NCBI GenBank assembly: GCA_016715825.1
Contig: JADJXO010000003.1
Location: 310,001-374,000, forward strand
DNA: 64,000 nucleotides
Source of the DNA: Nitrospira sp.
GTDB taxonomy: Bacteria; Nitrospirota; Nitrospiria; Nitrospirales; Nitrospiraceae
Reading direction: 5' to 3'
Shown: piece after piece, positions 18,915-27,299 of the stretch
Layout: every line of letters starts with the position of its first letter
Numbering within the stretch: the first letter of the stretch is position 1
Notes under the pieces: model-generated
The model's database searches: none
What the model saw: only the letters and a program-made list of their open reading frames with translations
Told to the model about the DNA's origin: nothing
Position numbers and translations under genes: made by a program

Positions 18915-18977
18915 TTACCCTATCAAGGAATGGCACTTGGTTGCAAACTGAGGAACGAACCTCCTAGAATGCCGGTC

Positions 18978-19850
18978 ATGTCGAAACTATCCAGCGGCGA
19001 CCGGATTCATCTCGTTGATCACAAAAGACGGCAATACGCCCTTACGCTCAAAGCAGGGGAGACCTACCAGTTTAGCGGGCAAAAAATTGCGCATGATGTC
19101 CTCATCGGTCGTCCTGATGGCTCCATCGTCACACTGTCTGGCGGGAAGAAGATGGTGGCGCTTCGCCCAACGTTCGGCGACTATGTACTCAAAATGCCGC
19201 GCGGGGCACAGGTCCTCTATCCCAAGGATCTTGCGATCATACCCATGTGGGCTGATATCTATCCGGGAGCTCGGGTGTTCGAGGCCGGGACTGGCTCAGG
19301 AGCGCTGACCATGGCGCTCTTGCGTGCAGTGGGTCAGGACGGCGTGGTGGTGACCTATGAAGTCAGGGACGACTTCGCGAGCACGGCAGCGGCCAATATC
19401 TCGCGGTACATCAACCCAGCGAACTTGATGTCGTTCAGGAAAAGCGCCTATGAGGGCATCGACCTCCTTGATGACCAAATTCCTTTTGACCGAGTGGTCC
19501 TCGACCTCCCTGAGCCGTGGCAGGTTGTTCCCCATGCGTCCGGGGTGCTTCGTTCCGGCGGTATCTATCTGAGCTTTGTGCCCACGGTGCCTCAAGTCAT
19601 GCGAACCGTAGAGGCGCTTGAGCGAGCGACTGTGTTCGGCATGATCGAAACGTTCGAAACGTTGTTGAGAACGTGGGCAGTACAGGGTCGTAGCGTGCGG
19701 CCTGATCATCGTATGGTGGCACATTCCGGTTTCATTACGGTCGCGCGGAAGATAGAGCCGGGAGTTCTTGGACCAAAACTTGAGTTAGAAGATTGTGGTG
19801 ATGAGGGTGTGAATAGGACTGAGGGCACAGAAGAGGATCGGCACATATGA
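18978..19850 (+). CDS. trmI: tRNA (adenine-58-N1)-methyltransferase
   Basis: SAM-dependent enzyme that makes m1A58 in the T-loop of tRNA. The N-terminal small domain (SGDRIHLVDHKRRQY) is followed by IYPKDLAIIPMWADIYPG-like linking sequence, the SAM motif VFEAGTGSGALTMAL and the DRVVLDLPEPW motif IV/V typical of TrmI. Starts at 18930, 18969 and 18978 are all in frame; I chose 18978 since MSKLSSGD is the typical beginning, but no site has a strong ribosome binding sequence. The stop overlaps the next start (ATGA). Confidence 0.88.
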   Translation: MSKLSSGDRIHLVDHKRRQYALTLKAGETYQFSGQKIAHDVLIGRPDGSIVTLSGGKKMVALRPTFGDYVLKMPRGAQVLYPKDLAIIPMWADIYPGARVFEAGTGSGALTMALLRAVGQDGVVVTYEVRDDFASTAAANISRYINPANLMSFRKSAYEGIDLLDDQIPFDRVVLDLPEPWQVVPHASGVLRSGGIYLSFVPTVPQVMRTVEALERATVFGMIETFETLLRTWAVQGRSVRPDHRMVAHSGFITVARKIEPGVLGPKLELEDCGDEGVNRTEGTEEDRHI

Positions 19851-20608
19851 AACGACTAGAGGGGAAGGTTGCTGTAGTGACGGGAGGAAATGCGGGAATC
19901 GGTGAAGCGATTGCAAAGCGTTTCGCCGATGAGGGTGCATCGGTTGTGATTACCGGGCGTCGGCAACAGGAATTAGACCATGTTGTGAATGTTATCCGGC
20001 TCCACAAGGGAACCGTACTTGGTGTTGCCGGCTCAGTGACGGATGAAGCTCATGTGCAGGATATTATCCGTCGCACGCTCGATAGTTTTGGAAAAATTGA
20101 TGTGCTCGTCAATAATGCCGGTATCGGGGCCTTTGGAAAGCGGACCCATGAAACCGATGATACCACGTGGGCGAATGTGATCGATGTCAACGTGACAGGT
20201 GTGTTCCGGATGACAAGAGCCGTCCTCCCTCAGATGCAGAAGCAGGGGCGCGGGGCCATCATCAATATTTCCTCAGTTGCCAGTTTAGTGGGCCTGTCCG
20301 GTTTAGCCGCCTATACGGCATCCAAGGGTGCCCTGGACGCCTTCACCCGGGCGGTGGCAGTCGAATATGCTCAGGAAGGGATTCGATGTAATGTGGTAAA
20401 TCCTGGCCTCATCGATACACCCATGGCCGCTTCCCTGATGGCAAACCCGGACATGCTCCAGTCCATCCTTGCGCAATACGCGATCCGGCGTCCGGGGAAG
20501 CCGGAGGAGGTGGCGAACCTGATTCTCTATCTTGCCTCGGATGAATCGACGTGGGTGACCGGAACGACGTTCCCTATTGATGGAGGTATGACCGTCTGCA
20601 AGGGCTAA
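19847..20608 (+). CDS. short-chain dehydrogenase/reductase, FabG-like
   Basis: NAD(P)-dependent oxidoreductase of the classical SDR family, 253 residues. The cofactor motif TGGNAGIGEAIAKRF, the NNAG motif, the catalytic serine (INISSVASLVG) and YTASKGAL (YxxxK) are all present, as is the C-terminal GGMTVCKG. Resembles FabG and glucose dehydrogenase-type SDRs; the substrate cannot be deduced. Translationally coupled to the tRNA methyltransferase and followed after 37 bp by aroE. Confidence 0.88.
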   Translation: MKRLEGKVAVVTGGNAGIGEAIAKRFADEGASVVITGRRQQELDHVVNVIRLHKGTVLGVAGSVTDEAHVQDIIRRTLDSFGKIDVLVNNAGIGAFGKRTHETDDTTWANVIDVNVTGVFRMTRAVLPQMQKQGRGAIINISSVASLVGLSGLAAYTASKGALDAFTRAVAVEYAQEGIRCNVVNPGLIDTPMAASLMANPDMLQSILAQYAIRRPGKPEEVANLILYLASDESTWVTGTTFPIDGGMTVCKG

Positions 20609-20645
20609 CGGTTTATCCGATCCATCGAGTTGTCTGCATACAACG

Positions 20646-21500
20646 ATGAATATCGATACACAGACGAAATTTTGCGGGGTGATTGGAAATCCGGTCGGGC
20701 ATTCTCTTTCGCCTGCTATTCACAACGAAGCGTTTCGCAAACTGGGGCTCAATTTTGTCTATCTGGCCTGGCAGGTAGAAGCAATCGGTGATGCGCTGAA
20801 GGGACTTCGCGCGTTAGGGAACTTCCGCGGAGCGAGCGTGACGATTCCTCACAAGGTGGCCGCGATACCGTTTCTTGAACATGTGGAAGAGACGGCCCGG
20901 CGGATTGGGGCGATCAACACCATCGTTTCCGACAACGGCACCCTCACGGGATATAATACGGACGCCACAGGCGCTCTGCGAGCATTAAGAGAAGGGGGAG
21001 CAGTACTCAACGGTCAGAGCGTGATGCTGATCGGATCTGGCGGAGCGGCACGCGCCATCGCATTTGCACTCACGGCGGACTCATCCCTAGCCAAGTTGAC
21101 AGTATTGGGAATTGACGATGGTGAACGGACGTCGTTGGCTCATGAGCTTCGCTCTCAGGCAGCTGTGACCGTCGAAGATCTTCATCTTGATGAGTCTTCA
21201 CTTCGCAAGAGCTTGCCTGACACGAACGTGTTGATCCATTCCACCCCTGTCGGGATGTCTCCGAAAGTCGATGCCAGCTGTGTTCCTGCTTCACTTCTGC
21301 ATCGTGCGCTCACCGTTATGGATATTGTCTACAACCCACTCGAAACTAAACTGTTGAGAGATGCCAAAGCCGTGGGTTGCAAAACGATTCCTGGATTAGA
21401 GATGTTTCTCCATCAAGCGGTTGCGCAGTTTGAACTGTGGACCAATCAGAAGGCCCCGGTTGATATCATGCGCGGAGTATTGGAATCTCATTTCCGATGA
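20646..21500 (+). CDS. aroE: shikimate dehydrogenase
   Basis: NADPH-dependent reduction of 3-dehydroshikimate. GNPVGHSLSPAIHN (shikimate-binding) opens the protein, VTIPHKVAA supplies the catalytic lysine, INTIV/GYNTDATG follow, and the cofactor domain has GSGGAARAIAFAL. Length 284 is standard. The stop overlaps the aroK start by four bases (ATGA). Together with aroF-tyrA-aroA at the left end it shows the aromatic pathway is split into two clusters within 20 kb. Confidence 0.94.
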   Translation: MNIDTQTKFCGVIGNPVGHSLSPAIHNEAFRKLGLNFVYLAWQVEAIGDALKGLRALGNFRGASVTIPHKVAAIPFLEHVEETARRIGAINTIVSDNGTLTGYNTDATGALRALREGGAVLNGQSVMLIGSGGAARAIAFALTADSSLAKLTVLGIDDGERTSLAHELRSQAAVTVEDLHLDESSLRKSLPDTNVLIHSTPVGMSPKVDASCVPASLLHRALTVMDIVYNPLETKLLRDAKAVGCKTIPGLEMFLHQAVAQFELWTNQKAPVDIMRGVLESHFR

Positions 21501-21997
21501 ATGTGGTGCTGATCGGGTATCGAGGGACGGGAAAGAGTAGTGTGGGGAAGGTTTTGGCGGCACGGCTTGATCGTCCTGTTCTGTCGACGGATGCCGAGGT
21601 CGTGAGATTGGCGGGCCACACCATTCCTGCAATCGTTGAGCAACACGGATGGGAATATTTTCGCGATCTGGAGTCCAAAGTCTGTCAGGAATTGGCAGGG
21701 CAGGACGGACTGATCATCGACACAGGCGGTGGCGCAATCCTTCGATCGCAGAACGTTGACGTGTTAAAGCAGACCGGGAAGTTGTTCTGGCTGACTGCCT
21801 CGGTCGAAACCATTGCCAAGCGAATCGGGTCGGATACGCAAAGACCCTCACTCACCGGAACCAAGTCGTTTGTCGATGAAATTCAAGATGTCCTGCGGGA
21901 CCGCCAGCCAAAGTATCAAGCGGCGGGGGACTATGTCATCGAGACAGACGGACGATCTTTCTCGGAAGTCGCTGATGAGATTCTCGAGAGGCTGTAG
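21497..21997 (+). CDS. aroK: shikimate kinase
   Basis: ATP-dependent phosphorylation of shikimate. P-loop GYRGTGKSSVGK at residues 7-18, the shikimate-binding DAEV segment (LSTDAEVVRLAG), the DTGGGAI Walker-B-like loop and the lid region are present; 166 residues is usual for AroK/AroL. Start ATG overlaps the aroE stop. This is the last gene before the tRNA-Arg gene and island. Confidence 0.93.
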   Translation: MNVVLIGYRGTGKSSVGKVLAARLDRPVLSTDAEVVRLAGHTIPAIVEQHGWEYFRDLESKVCQELAGQDGLIIDTGGGAILRSQNVDVLKQTGKLFWLTASVETIAKRIGSDTQRPSLTGTKSFVDEIQDVLRDRQPKYQAAGDYVIETDGRSFSEVADEILERL

Positions 21998-22066
21998 CCG
22001 TTCCGATTCCCCTCCCCCCTCTCAACCTTGACAAGACTCGCCCTAACATGATCATGTAACTCCGCT

Positions 22067-22143
<77 letters not shown>

Positions 22144-22169
22144 TAGATTCAATGGTTTGCAACGGTACA

Positions 22170-22190
22170 GCCGGTGTCTTTTCGACCGGC
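22170..22190 (+). other. small stem-loop after the tRNA
   Basis: GCCGGT (22170-22175) and ACCGGC (22185-22190) form a six-pair stem with a nine-base loop. No T-run follows, so it is only a possible processing or termination signal. The rest of 22144-22358, about 215 bp, shows no gene that I can support. Confidence 0.3.
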
Positions 22191-22358
22191 GCTGCTAATG
22201 TTGTGCTAAAACTCTGCGAAAGTGACCGTACTCGACAGAATCAATCGAATCAGTAGAAACCCATCAACGCCTTGATTTGCATGATAAACGAGGAAACCGT
22301 CACAATTTCAAGCCATTGTTCTTAGTAGGTTGTTTCGAAATTTTAAGGCAAGGGCCGT

Positions 22359-22778
22359 TCATACGCCTCCTTCGGTAAGAAATTGGCGAATCCTATCCGC
22401 AATTTCATCTCGGGTTTTGCGAAAGACAATTAATTTCTGTTTGTACGTTCCTATCGCGTGTGCCGGGTCGTCAAAATTCCAATGCAGCATGTTCCTGGCG
22501 CCGGGAAACACCGGACAAGTTTCCTGTGCCCGGTCACAGACCGTAATCACATAGTGGAAGGGTTGATCCACATAGGAATCCACCCGTTCGGACACATGCT
22601 TGGAAATATCGACGCCAGCCTCGCCCATGACCGTCACGGCATAGGGATTCAGGCCGACAGGATGCGTTCCGGCACTCGCAACATAAAATCGATCTCCAGC
22701 CAAGTGGCGCAGCCAGCCCTCTGCCATTTGGCTGCGGCAGGAATTACCCGTACAGAGAAAGAGAACATTCTGTTTCAT
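22359..22778 (-). CDS. arsC: arsenate reductase, LMW-phosphatase type
   Basis: Reduces arsenate to arsenite for export. The 139-residue protein begins with the phosphatase-like loop CTGNSCRS (CX5R) at residues 9-16 and carries VITVCDRAQETCPVF, which supplies the redox cysteines used in the thioredoxin-coupled mechanism, then HWNFDDPA with the general acid aspartate. It is the last gene of the arsRIBC operon; its ATG overlaps the acr3 stop (ATGA). The tRNA-Arg gene lies 215 bp beyond. Confidence 0.93.
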   Translation of the reverse strand: MKQNVLFLCTGNSCRSQMAEGWLRHLAGDRFYVASAGTHPVGLNPYAVTVMGEAGVDISKHVSERVDSYVDQPFHYVITVCDRAQETCPVFPGARNMLHWNFDDPAHAIGTYKQKLIVFRKTRDEIADRIRQFLTEGGV

Positions 22779-23872
22779 CGCGCAGCCTCTGCTGGAAACC
22801 AGTCTCGTGTCCGGTTGCAGGCCGCGCAGACAGACAGCATCACCGGGACTTCCACCAGCACCCCGACTACAGTAACGAGGGCGGCACCAGATTCCGCACC
22901 GTAAAGCGCGATCGCAGTAGCGACCGCAAGCTCAAAGAAGTTGCTGGCTCCGATAAGGGCACCGGGTGCGGCGACCGCATACGGTACCTTCAGCCATTTC
23001 ATCAGGCCGTAGGTCAGCGAGGCATTGAAATACACCTGTAGGAGCAGCGGAACGGCAATCAACGCCACATGCCACCCTTTGCCGCTGATATTGTCGGCCT
23101 GAAACGCGAAGATCAGCACCAGCGTGGCCAGCAGCGCCGCGATTGTCAGGGGAGCAAAACGAGGTAGCAGCGTCTGGTCAAACCATGCCTGACCGTGCTT
23201 CCGGATACACCACTGCCGCAGCAGCACTCCGATGGTTAAGGGAATGACGATAAAGGCCAGCACGGAGTACAGCAACACCTCATAGGGAACATGAAGTGAT
23301 GAGGCTCCGCTCACCAGAAATCCCACCAGCGGCGCAAACAGCACCAGCATGATGAGGTCGTTCACCGAGACTTGCACCAGCGTATAGGCTGGATCGCCGT
23401 CCGTCAGATAGCTCCAGACGAAGACCATCGCCGTACAGGGTGCCGCCGCAAGGATGATCGCCCCGGCAATATATTGGTCGGCATCATCGGCCGTCATCCA
23501 CGGCGAAAACACGAACCGGAAGAACAGCCACGCGAAGAAGGCCATCGAAAAGGGCTTCACCACCCAGTTCACAAATAGCGTCACCAGCACGCCGCGTGGC
23601 CGTTTGCCGACATCGCGCACCGCGGCAAAATCGACCTTCATCATCATCGGGATAATCATCAGCCAGATCAGGACGGCGATAGGAACATTGACGTGGCCGC
23701 CTTGCCCGAACTCCATACTACGCAGCAGTTGCACCGCAGCCGGAGACGAGTGGCCGAGGAGAAGCCCCGCTCCCATGCACAGACCAACCCACACGGTGAG
23801 ATTCCGTTCAAACAGGTTCAGCCGTTTCTCATTCGCCTTGATGGGAAGAACTGGCGCAACAGCGGCATCCAT
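22775..23872 (-). CDS. acr3: arsenite efflux transporter, ACR3 family
   Basis: Inner-membrane carrier exporting arsenite, of about 365 residues and ten hydrophobic helices. Key ACR3 features include the VPIAVLIWLMIIPMMMKVDF first helices and APCTAMVFVWSYL with the conserved cysteine. A longer frame reaches 24061 but the region before 23872 overlaps arsI in another frame; an AAGGAGCG sequence lies about 11 bases before the ATG at 23872. Downstream arsC overlaps by four bases. Transports As(III) and possibly Sb(III). Confidence 0.93.
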   Translation of the reverse strand: MDAAVAPVLPIKANEKRLNLFERNLTVWVGLCMGAGLLLGHSSPAAVQLLRSMEFGQGGHVNVPIAVLIWLMIIPMMMKVDFAAVRDVGKRPRGVLVTLFVNWVVKPFSMAFFAWLFFRFVFSPWMTADDADQYIAGAIILAAAPCTAMVFVWSYLTDGDPAYTLVQVSVNDLIMLVLFAPLVGFLVSGASSLHVPYEVLLYSVLAFIVIPLTIGVLLRQWCIRKHGQAWFDQTLLPRFAPLTIAALLATLVLIFAFQADNISGKGWHVALIAVPLLLQVYFNASLTYGLMKWLKVPYAVAAPGALIGASNFFELAVATAIALYGAESGAALVTVVGVLVEVPVMLSVCAACNRTRDWFPAEAAR

Positions 23873-23889
23873 AGAATAGCGCTCGCTCC

Positions 23890-24363
23890 TTAACCACAGC
23901 AGCCAGCGGTTTTCTCTGAGGGTTCGCAGCACGCAGGCGTTCCCATCGTCTGCGGAGTGCAACAGGCACTGTCCGCAGTGGGGGACTTGCCTGAGAAGAG
24001 CTCGGCATCCTCCATCGTGCGATAGGCTTCCCAGGCAATGCCCGCCGGGTCTTGCACCCACGATTTGTCAGACTTGGCATAACAGCAGACCGTTTCACCC
24101 TCATCGATGGCAGGTAGCTCGGCGGCCTCGATCTGTTCCCGCAGCGCGGTTAATTCCGCCTCGTCATCCACCTGAATGCCGAGATGGTCAATGCCCCTCG
24201 TCTTGGCACGGGTCGACACCGCAAAATTCACGTGCGGGTCATTGAGCAGCCATTTGGCATAATCTGCTTTGGTTTTCACCGGAGCGGCGCCAAAGAGAGC
24301 ACTATAAAAGCGGACGGACTCTTCAATGTTGTCAACCCCTATATGAATGTGCAGACGTTTCAT
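23890..24363 (-). CDS. arsI: ArsI/CadI family glyoxalase-fold protein, possible C-As lyase
   Basis: A 157-residue vicinal-oxygen-chelate protein. Metal ligands of the family are visible as HIHI near the start, GIDHLGIQV (His60) and WEAY (Glu112), and the tandem cysteines CC at 93-94 occupy the place of the As(III)-binding pair of ArsI. ArsI removes the methyl or aryl group from trivalent organoarsenicals with Fe(II) and O2; CadI is a cadmium-induced relative without proven activity, and the two cannot be told apart for certain here. Unusual: a cysteine-rich tail with three CC pairs (ACC, ACC, GCC). AAAGGAGA precedes the ATG at 24363 by eight bases, so the longer frame to 24468 is rejected. 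Confidence 0.82.
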   Translation of the reverse strand: MKRLHIHIGVDNIEESVRFYSALFGAAPVKTKADYAKWLLNDPHVNFAVSTRAKTRGIDHLGIQVDDEAELTALREQIEAAELPAIDEGETVCCYAKSDKSWVQDPAGIAWEAYRTMEDAELFSGKSPTADSACCTPQTMGTPACCEPSEKTAGCCG

Positions 24364-24737
24364 GAGCGTTTCTCCTTTCCCTTCGGTGGACAGCACGTAG
24401 GCAGTTCGATCACCGAACAGCCGCGCTGTGTATCCTCGCGAATGCTGGCGAACTCCATGCGGCAACAATCCTTCACCATATAGCGGATGAGGTCGGTGAA
24501 GAACTCAAAATTGGCTGTGTAAATAATAGAGCGACTTTCACGGCGCGACTGGACAAGCCCGGCATGGCTCATCTGCGACAGATGGAATGACATCGTGTTA
24601 TGCGGGATGCCGAGCGTCTCGCTCAACGTTCCGGCTGGTGTCCCATCCTGTCCGTATTCGACGAGCAAGCGGAACACGCGCAGGCGAGTATCCTGTGAAA
24701 GAGCGGCAAATGCGGTCGTGGCTTGCCTAGAATCCAT
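24360..24737 (-). CDS. arsR: arsenite-responsive repressor, ArsR/SmtB family
   Basis: A 125-residue winged-helix repressor, first gene of the operon. Helix-turn-helix around residues 38-62 (SETLGIPHNTMSFHLSQM). Candidate As(III) ligands are the CC pair in VKDCCRMEF and the C-terminal CC in LPTCCPP, not the CVCDL site of E. coli ArsR, so sensing probably uses a C-terminal site. The ATG of arsI overlaps its stop. Operator and promoter lie immediately upstream (24739-24772). Confidence 0.9.
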   Translation of the reverse strand: MDSRQATTAFAALSQDTRLRVFRLLVEYGQDGTPAGTLSETLGIPHNTMSFHLSQMSHAGLVQSRRESRSIIYTANFEFFTDLIRYMVKDCCRMEFASIREDTQRGCSVIELPTCCPPKGKEKRS

Positions 24738-24738
24738 G

Positions 24739-24772
24739 TGTCCAGACTAATGGACATATTAGCGGTTGTCAA
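24739..24772 (-). promoter_or_regulatory. ars operon promoter and operator
   Basis: On the minus strand TTGACA (24767-24772), a 17-bp spacer, and TAGTCT (24744-24749) form a sigma-70 promoter. Overlapping the -10 is a perfect inverted repeat TGTCCA-6 nt-TGGACA (24739-24756). A dyad placed there, adjacent to the arsR ATG, is the expected ArsR operator. Confidence 0.7.
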
Positions 24773-25025
24773 GTATTCTGCCGGAACAGTGTGATGAATT
24801 TTACGAAACAATATACAGGAATGAAGGGGAAGCACGGGAACATCTAGAACCAGTGAGAGGCTGTAATTAGTTCATGCTGCATTCAATATTGAGAAAGCCA
24901 TTGCAATAGTGACCTTCCCTGAAAACCGTAAGTTTTACTTTTTTAGGCGAAGACCCCTGTGCCCCCTGTACAGTTCTAGAGTTCTGGTCGCCACCGGCCA
25001 CAGTCGACCAACTGACACCGGCGAG

Positions 25026-25041
25026 GCGCACCGGATGCGCC
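25026..25041 (+). other. hairpin in the stretch between arsR and small ORF
   Basis: GGCGCA (25025-25030) and TGCGCC (25036-25041) pair with a five-base loop. The gap 24757-25183 otherwise contains no gene I can support; its right part probably carries the promoter for the ORF at 25184. Confidence 0.3.
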
Positions 25042-25183
25042 AGTAGGCTGTCACTCCTGCTGTGTGAGCCTCTCCGGTCCGCCGCTTCCGGCCCCTGCCT
25101 GCTGTTTCCTCTATGAATTGTGCGGTGCCTCTCCTCCTCCCGTGAGAGAGTCACCTGCAGTTCAACAACAGGGAGGAAACGCC

Positions 25184-25375
25184 ATGGCCATAACGCTGCG
25201 ATGTGGCAACATCAAAGCGACGATCTGGCGGAATGTGAGCGAGAAAGTGCCGTTCTTCGCCACGACCTTTTCGCGGCCGTTCAAGGATCAGTCCGGTGCC
25301 TGGCGCAACGGCACCTCGTTCGGCCTCAACGACCTGGAGGCGCTCATGCATGTCGCCATCGAGGCGAAGGAGTAA
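25184..25375 (+). CDS. small island protein, 63 residues
   Basis: The start is strongly supported by GGGAGGA seven bases before the ATG at 25184. The product is compact (LRCGNIKATIWRN ... FATTFSRPFKDQSGAWRNGT ... LNDLEALMHVAIEAKE) and looks like a known type of short, uncharacterised proteins often carried by plasmids and integrative elements; that recollection is not checked. No catalytic motif is visible. A longer frame to 25064 is unlikely. Confidence 0.65.
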   Translation: MAITLRCGNIKATIWRNVSEKVPFFATTFSRPFKDQSGAWRNGTSFGLNDLEALMHVAIEAKE

Positions 25376-25414
25376 ATGACCGCTCACACATTGAAGCGCT
25401 GATCGGTTTTTCTT

Positions 25415-25442
25415 GGAAGCCTCCGGCCTTCCGGAGACTTCC
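25415..25442 (+). terminator. stem-loop after the 63-residue ORF
   Basis: GGAAGCCTCCGG and CCGGAGACTTCC form an 11-pair stem (one internal mismatch) with loop CCTT. It lies 40 bp after the stop at 25375. It lacks a clear downstream T-run, so the terminator role is tentative. The rest of 25376-25658 shows no supportable gene. Confidence 0.4.
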
Positions 25443-25658
25443 TTAGTTCGCATATGATTTCGAAGACCGAGTGGAATGAGTGCGGAGAGAATTGCCAGGC
25501 GTCCAAGACGGATGGTCCACTCTCAGGTAATCACCAGCGCTTCGCATCTGTTCATTCAACGGGCCTGCGATGTGGTATTTTTATGTCTTAAACTATTGAA
25601 CAGGGCTGAACCCAATAGAATTAACTCGACTAGTGCGGACTATGTTAAGTCACTTGTA

Positions 25659-25684
25659 AGAGGGGGCTCCGGAAATTCGGACAG
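25659..25684 (+). repeat. IS left inverted repeat
   Basis: Left terminal repeat of the IS3-family element, beginning AGAGGGGGCTCCGG. It pairs with 26909-26934 in inverted orientation. Confidence 0.85.
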
Positions 25685-25749
25685 TGTGCTAAGTGGTAGC
25701 CTGGCTTCACCAAGGCCATCGAGTGGTGGCAACACAAAGGAGCGAGGCG

Positions 25750-26869
25750 ATGAAAAGAACCCGACGGAATCATGGAGCGACCTTTAAGGTCCAGGTGGCG
25801 TTGGCCGCTGTCAAAGGAGAGAAGACGGTGGCGGAATTGGCTGAGCAATTCAGGTCCATCCCACCCAGATCACCGAGTGGAAGCAGCAGCTCCTGGCCCG
25901 GGCGGCGGACGTGTTTGGCGGGTCGAAACCACCGGCAGAGGCGCCGGACCTCAAGACCTTGCACGCAAAGATCGGACAACTGACGCTGGAGAATGATTTT
26001 TAGAAGGCGCGCTCACCAAGGCGGGCTTGCTGAGCGCAAAGCGATGATCGATCGCACCCATCCATTACCGATCGGGCGACAATGCCAGGTGCTGCGGCTG
26101 GCTCGGTCCACCGCCTACCAGCCGAGGTCCGTTCCTGATACGACACTGGCACTGATGCGTCGGATTGACGAGTTGCATCTGCAGTATCCCTTTGCCGGCG
26201 CCCGCATGCTGCGTGATCTCCTCCGGCAAGAGGGCCACGCTATTGGGAGACGACAGGTCGCGACGTTGATGCGACGGATGGGCATCACGGCGATCTATCG
26301 GAAGCCGAGGACCAGCCAGCGGCATCCCGCTCACCGGACTTATCCGTACTTACTACGACAGCTGACCATCACGCGCCCAAATCATGTGTGGGCCGCCGAT
26401 ATCACGACATTCCGATGCGCCGGGGTTTTGTGCATCTCTTCGCAGTGCTCGACTGGGCGAGTCGCCGGGTACTGGCCTGGCGGCTCTCCAATACGCTAAC
26501 CACGGACTTCGTCTCGACGCCGTGCGGGAGGCGATCACGCAGTATGGCTGTCCCGAGATCTTCAACACCGACCAAGGGTGTCAGTTCACCAGCCAGGAGT
26601 TCACGGGGCTCTTGAAAGGCCAGGGGATTCAGATCAGCATGGACGGCAAAGGGTGCTGGCGGGATAACGTGTTCGTGGAGCGACTCTGGAAGAGCCTGAA
26701 ATATGAGGAGGTGTATTTGCACGCGTATGACACCATCAGCGCGGCCCAGCAGGGGTTGGAGCGCTATCTGCGGTTCTATAACCAGACCCGACCGCATCAG
26801 GCGCTTGCTGGCCAGACGCCGGACCAGGTCTATGATGACAATCTGACCACACGGCAGACCACCGCGTAG
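25750..26869 (+). pseudogene. IS3-family transposase (OrfA/OrfB), four frameshifts
   Basis: The product can be followed as MKRTRRNHGATFKVQVALAA (OrfA HTH), VHPTQITEWKQQLLARAADV, the leucine-zipper part, MIDRTHPLPIGRQCQVLRLA (OrfB start at 26044), then NHVWAADIT and the rve/DDE core including NTDQGCQFTS and the catalytic glutamate in DNVFVERLWKSLKYEEVY. Continuity requires restoring one missing base near each of 25851, 25998, 26406 and 26510. The loss at 25998 shortens a T-run from six to five and creates a TAG. No other stop codons interrupt the frames, so decay is recent or the sequence has deletion errors here. Confidence 0.85.
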
Positions 26870-26908
26870 TCAGCCATCAGCCAGGCACCACTTAAGGAAT
26901 GGCCTGCG

Positions 26909-26934
26909 CTGTCCAAACAACCGGAGCCACCTCT
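26909..26934 (-). repeat. IS right inverted repeat
   Basis: Right terminal repeat of the IS3-family element; read on the minus strand it begins AGAGGTGGCTCCGG and continues to GGACAG. Confidence 0.85.
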
Positions 26935-26999
26935 GTATTTTGAGAAAAAGCGGTTGAGCGGACAAAAATCAAGGGTTTTTAAGTGCTATCACTTTCAGC

Positions 27000-27045
27000 C
27001 TTCGAACCCGTAGGTCGCAGGTTCAATTCCTGCCGGGCGCACCAT
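27000..27045 (+). repeat. right attachment repeat (attR), copy of tRNA-Arg 3' end
   Basis: Exact 46-bp copy of 22099-22144. It marks the right end of the 4.9-kb island. No tRNA 5' half precedes it, so it cannot make a tRNA. From 27045 to 27431 I see no gene. Confidence 0.9.
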
Positions 27046-27199
27046 GTTTCAGGGACTTGTGAGTAGAATAGGTTGGGGTTCGGCTTTCAAGGTATCCCTC
27101 CCGATTTGACAAACTCGACCGACCGGAATAACGGCTCATTGCCTTCCTGGTTCCATCCAGATCCGTCAGCCACAACCAATACCTTCTAAAGCACAAAAA

Positions 27200-27219
27200 A
27201 TGAAGTTGAGAGACTTCAT
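27200..27219 (-). terminator. possible minus-strand terminator
   Basis: ATGAAGT and ACTTCAT form a seven-pair stem with a six-base loop; on the minus strand it is followed by six T (A-run at 27195-27200 on the plus strand). The form suits a rho-independent terminator, but no minus-strand gene immediately upstream of it is convincing. Confidence 0.35.
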
Positions 27220-27299
27220 GGACATGGAGTAAAGTCCAATTAGCACTAGCGGTGGAGACATTTGGACCCAGGTTGTACCAGGGAAGAAGTTCCTGGCAA

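Larger units (their letters stand above)
25659..26934 (+). mobile_element. IS3-family insertion sequence, inactive
   Basis: A 1276-bp element. Imperfect 26-bp inverted repeats at 25659-25684 and 26909-26934 match at about 21 positions and both contain GGCTCCGG and GGACAG. It is flanked by a 3-bp direct repeat GTA at 25656-25658 and 26935-26937, the usual IS3 target duplication. Inside are an OrfA-like HTH part and a DDE integrase core, broken by four single-base losses (see pseudogene). Confidence 0.88.

Noticed and set aside
22028..22056. Promoter for tRNA-Arg from the TTGACA at 22028
   Set aside because: No acceptable -10 at 16-18 bp; only the -35 is convincing.
22144..22358. Integrase remnant next to the tRNA
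   Set aside because: Read in all frames, no stretch resembled the end of a tyrosine recombinase.
23873..24061. N-terminal 63-residue extension of acr3
   Set aside because: It lies in the arsI gene in another frame and has no similarity to transporter N-termini.
25476..25787. 103-residue frame across the left end of the IS element
   Set aside because: It crosses the inverted repeat into the transposase region, has no ribosome site and no family-like sequence.
27106..27134. TTGACA at 27106 as a promoter
   Set aside because: Its -10 at 17 bp (TAACGG) is poor and no gene follows at a suitable distance.
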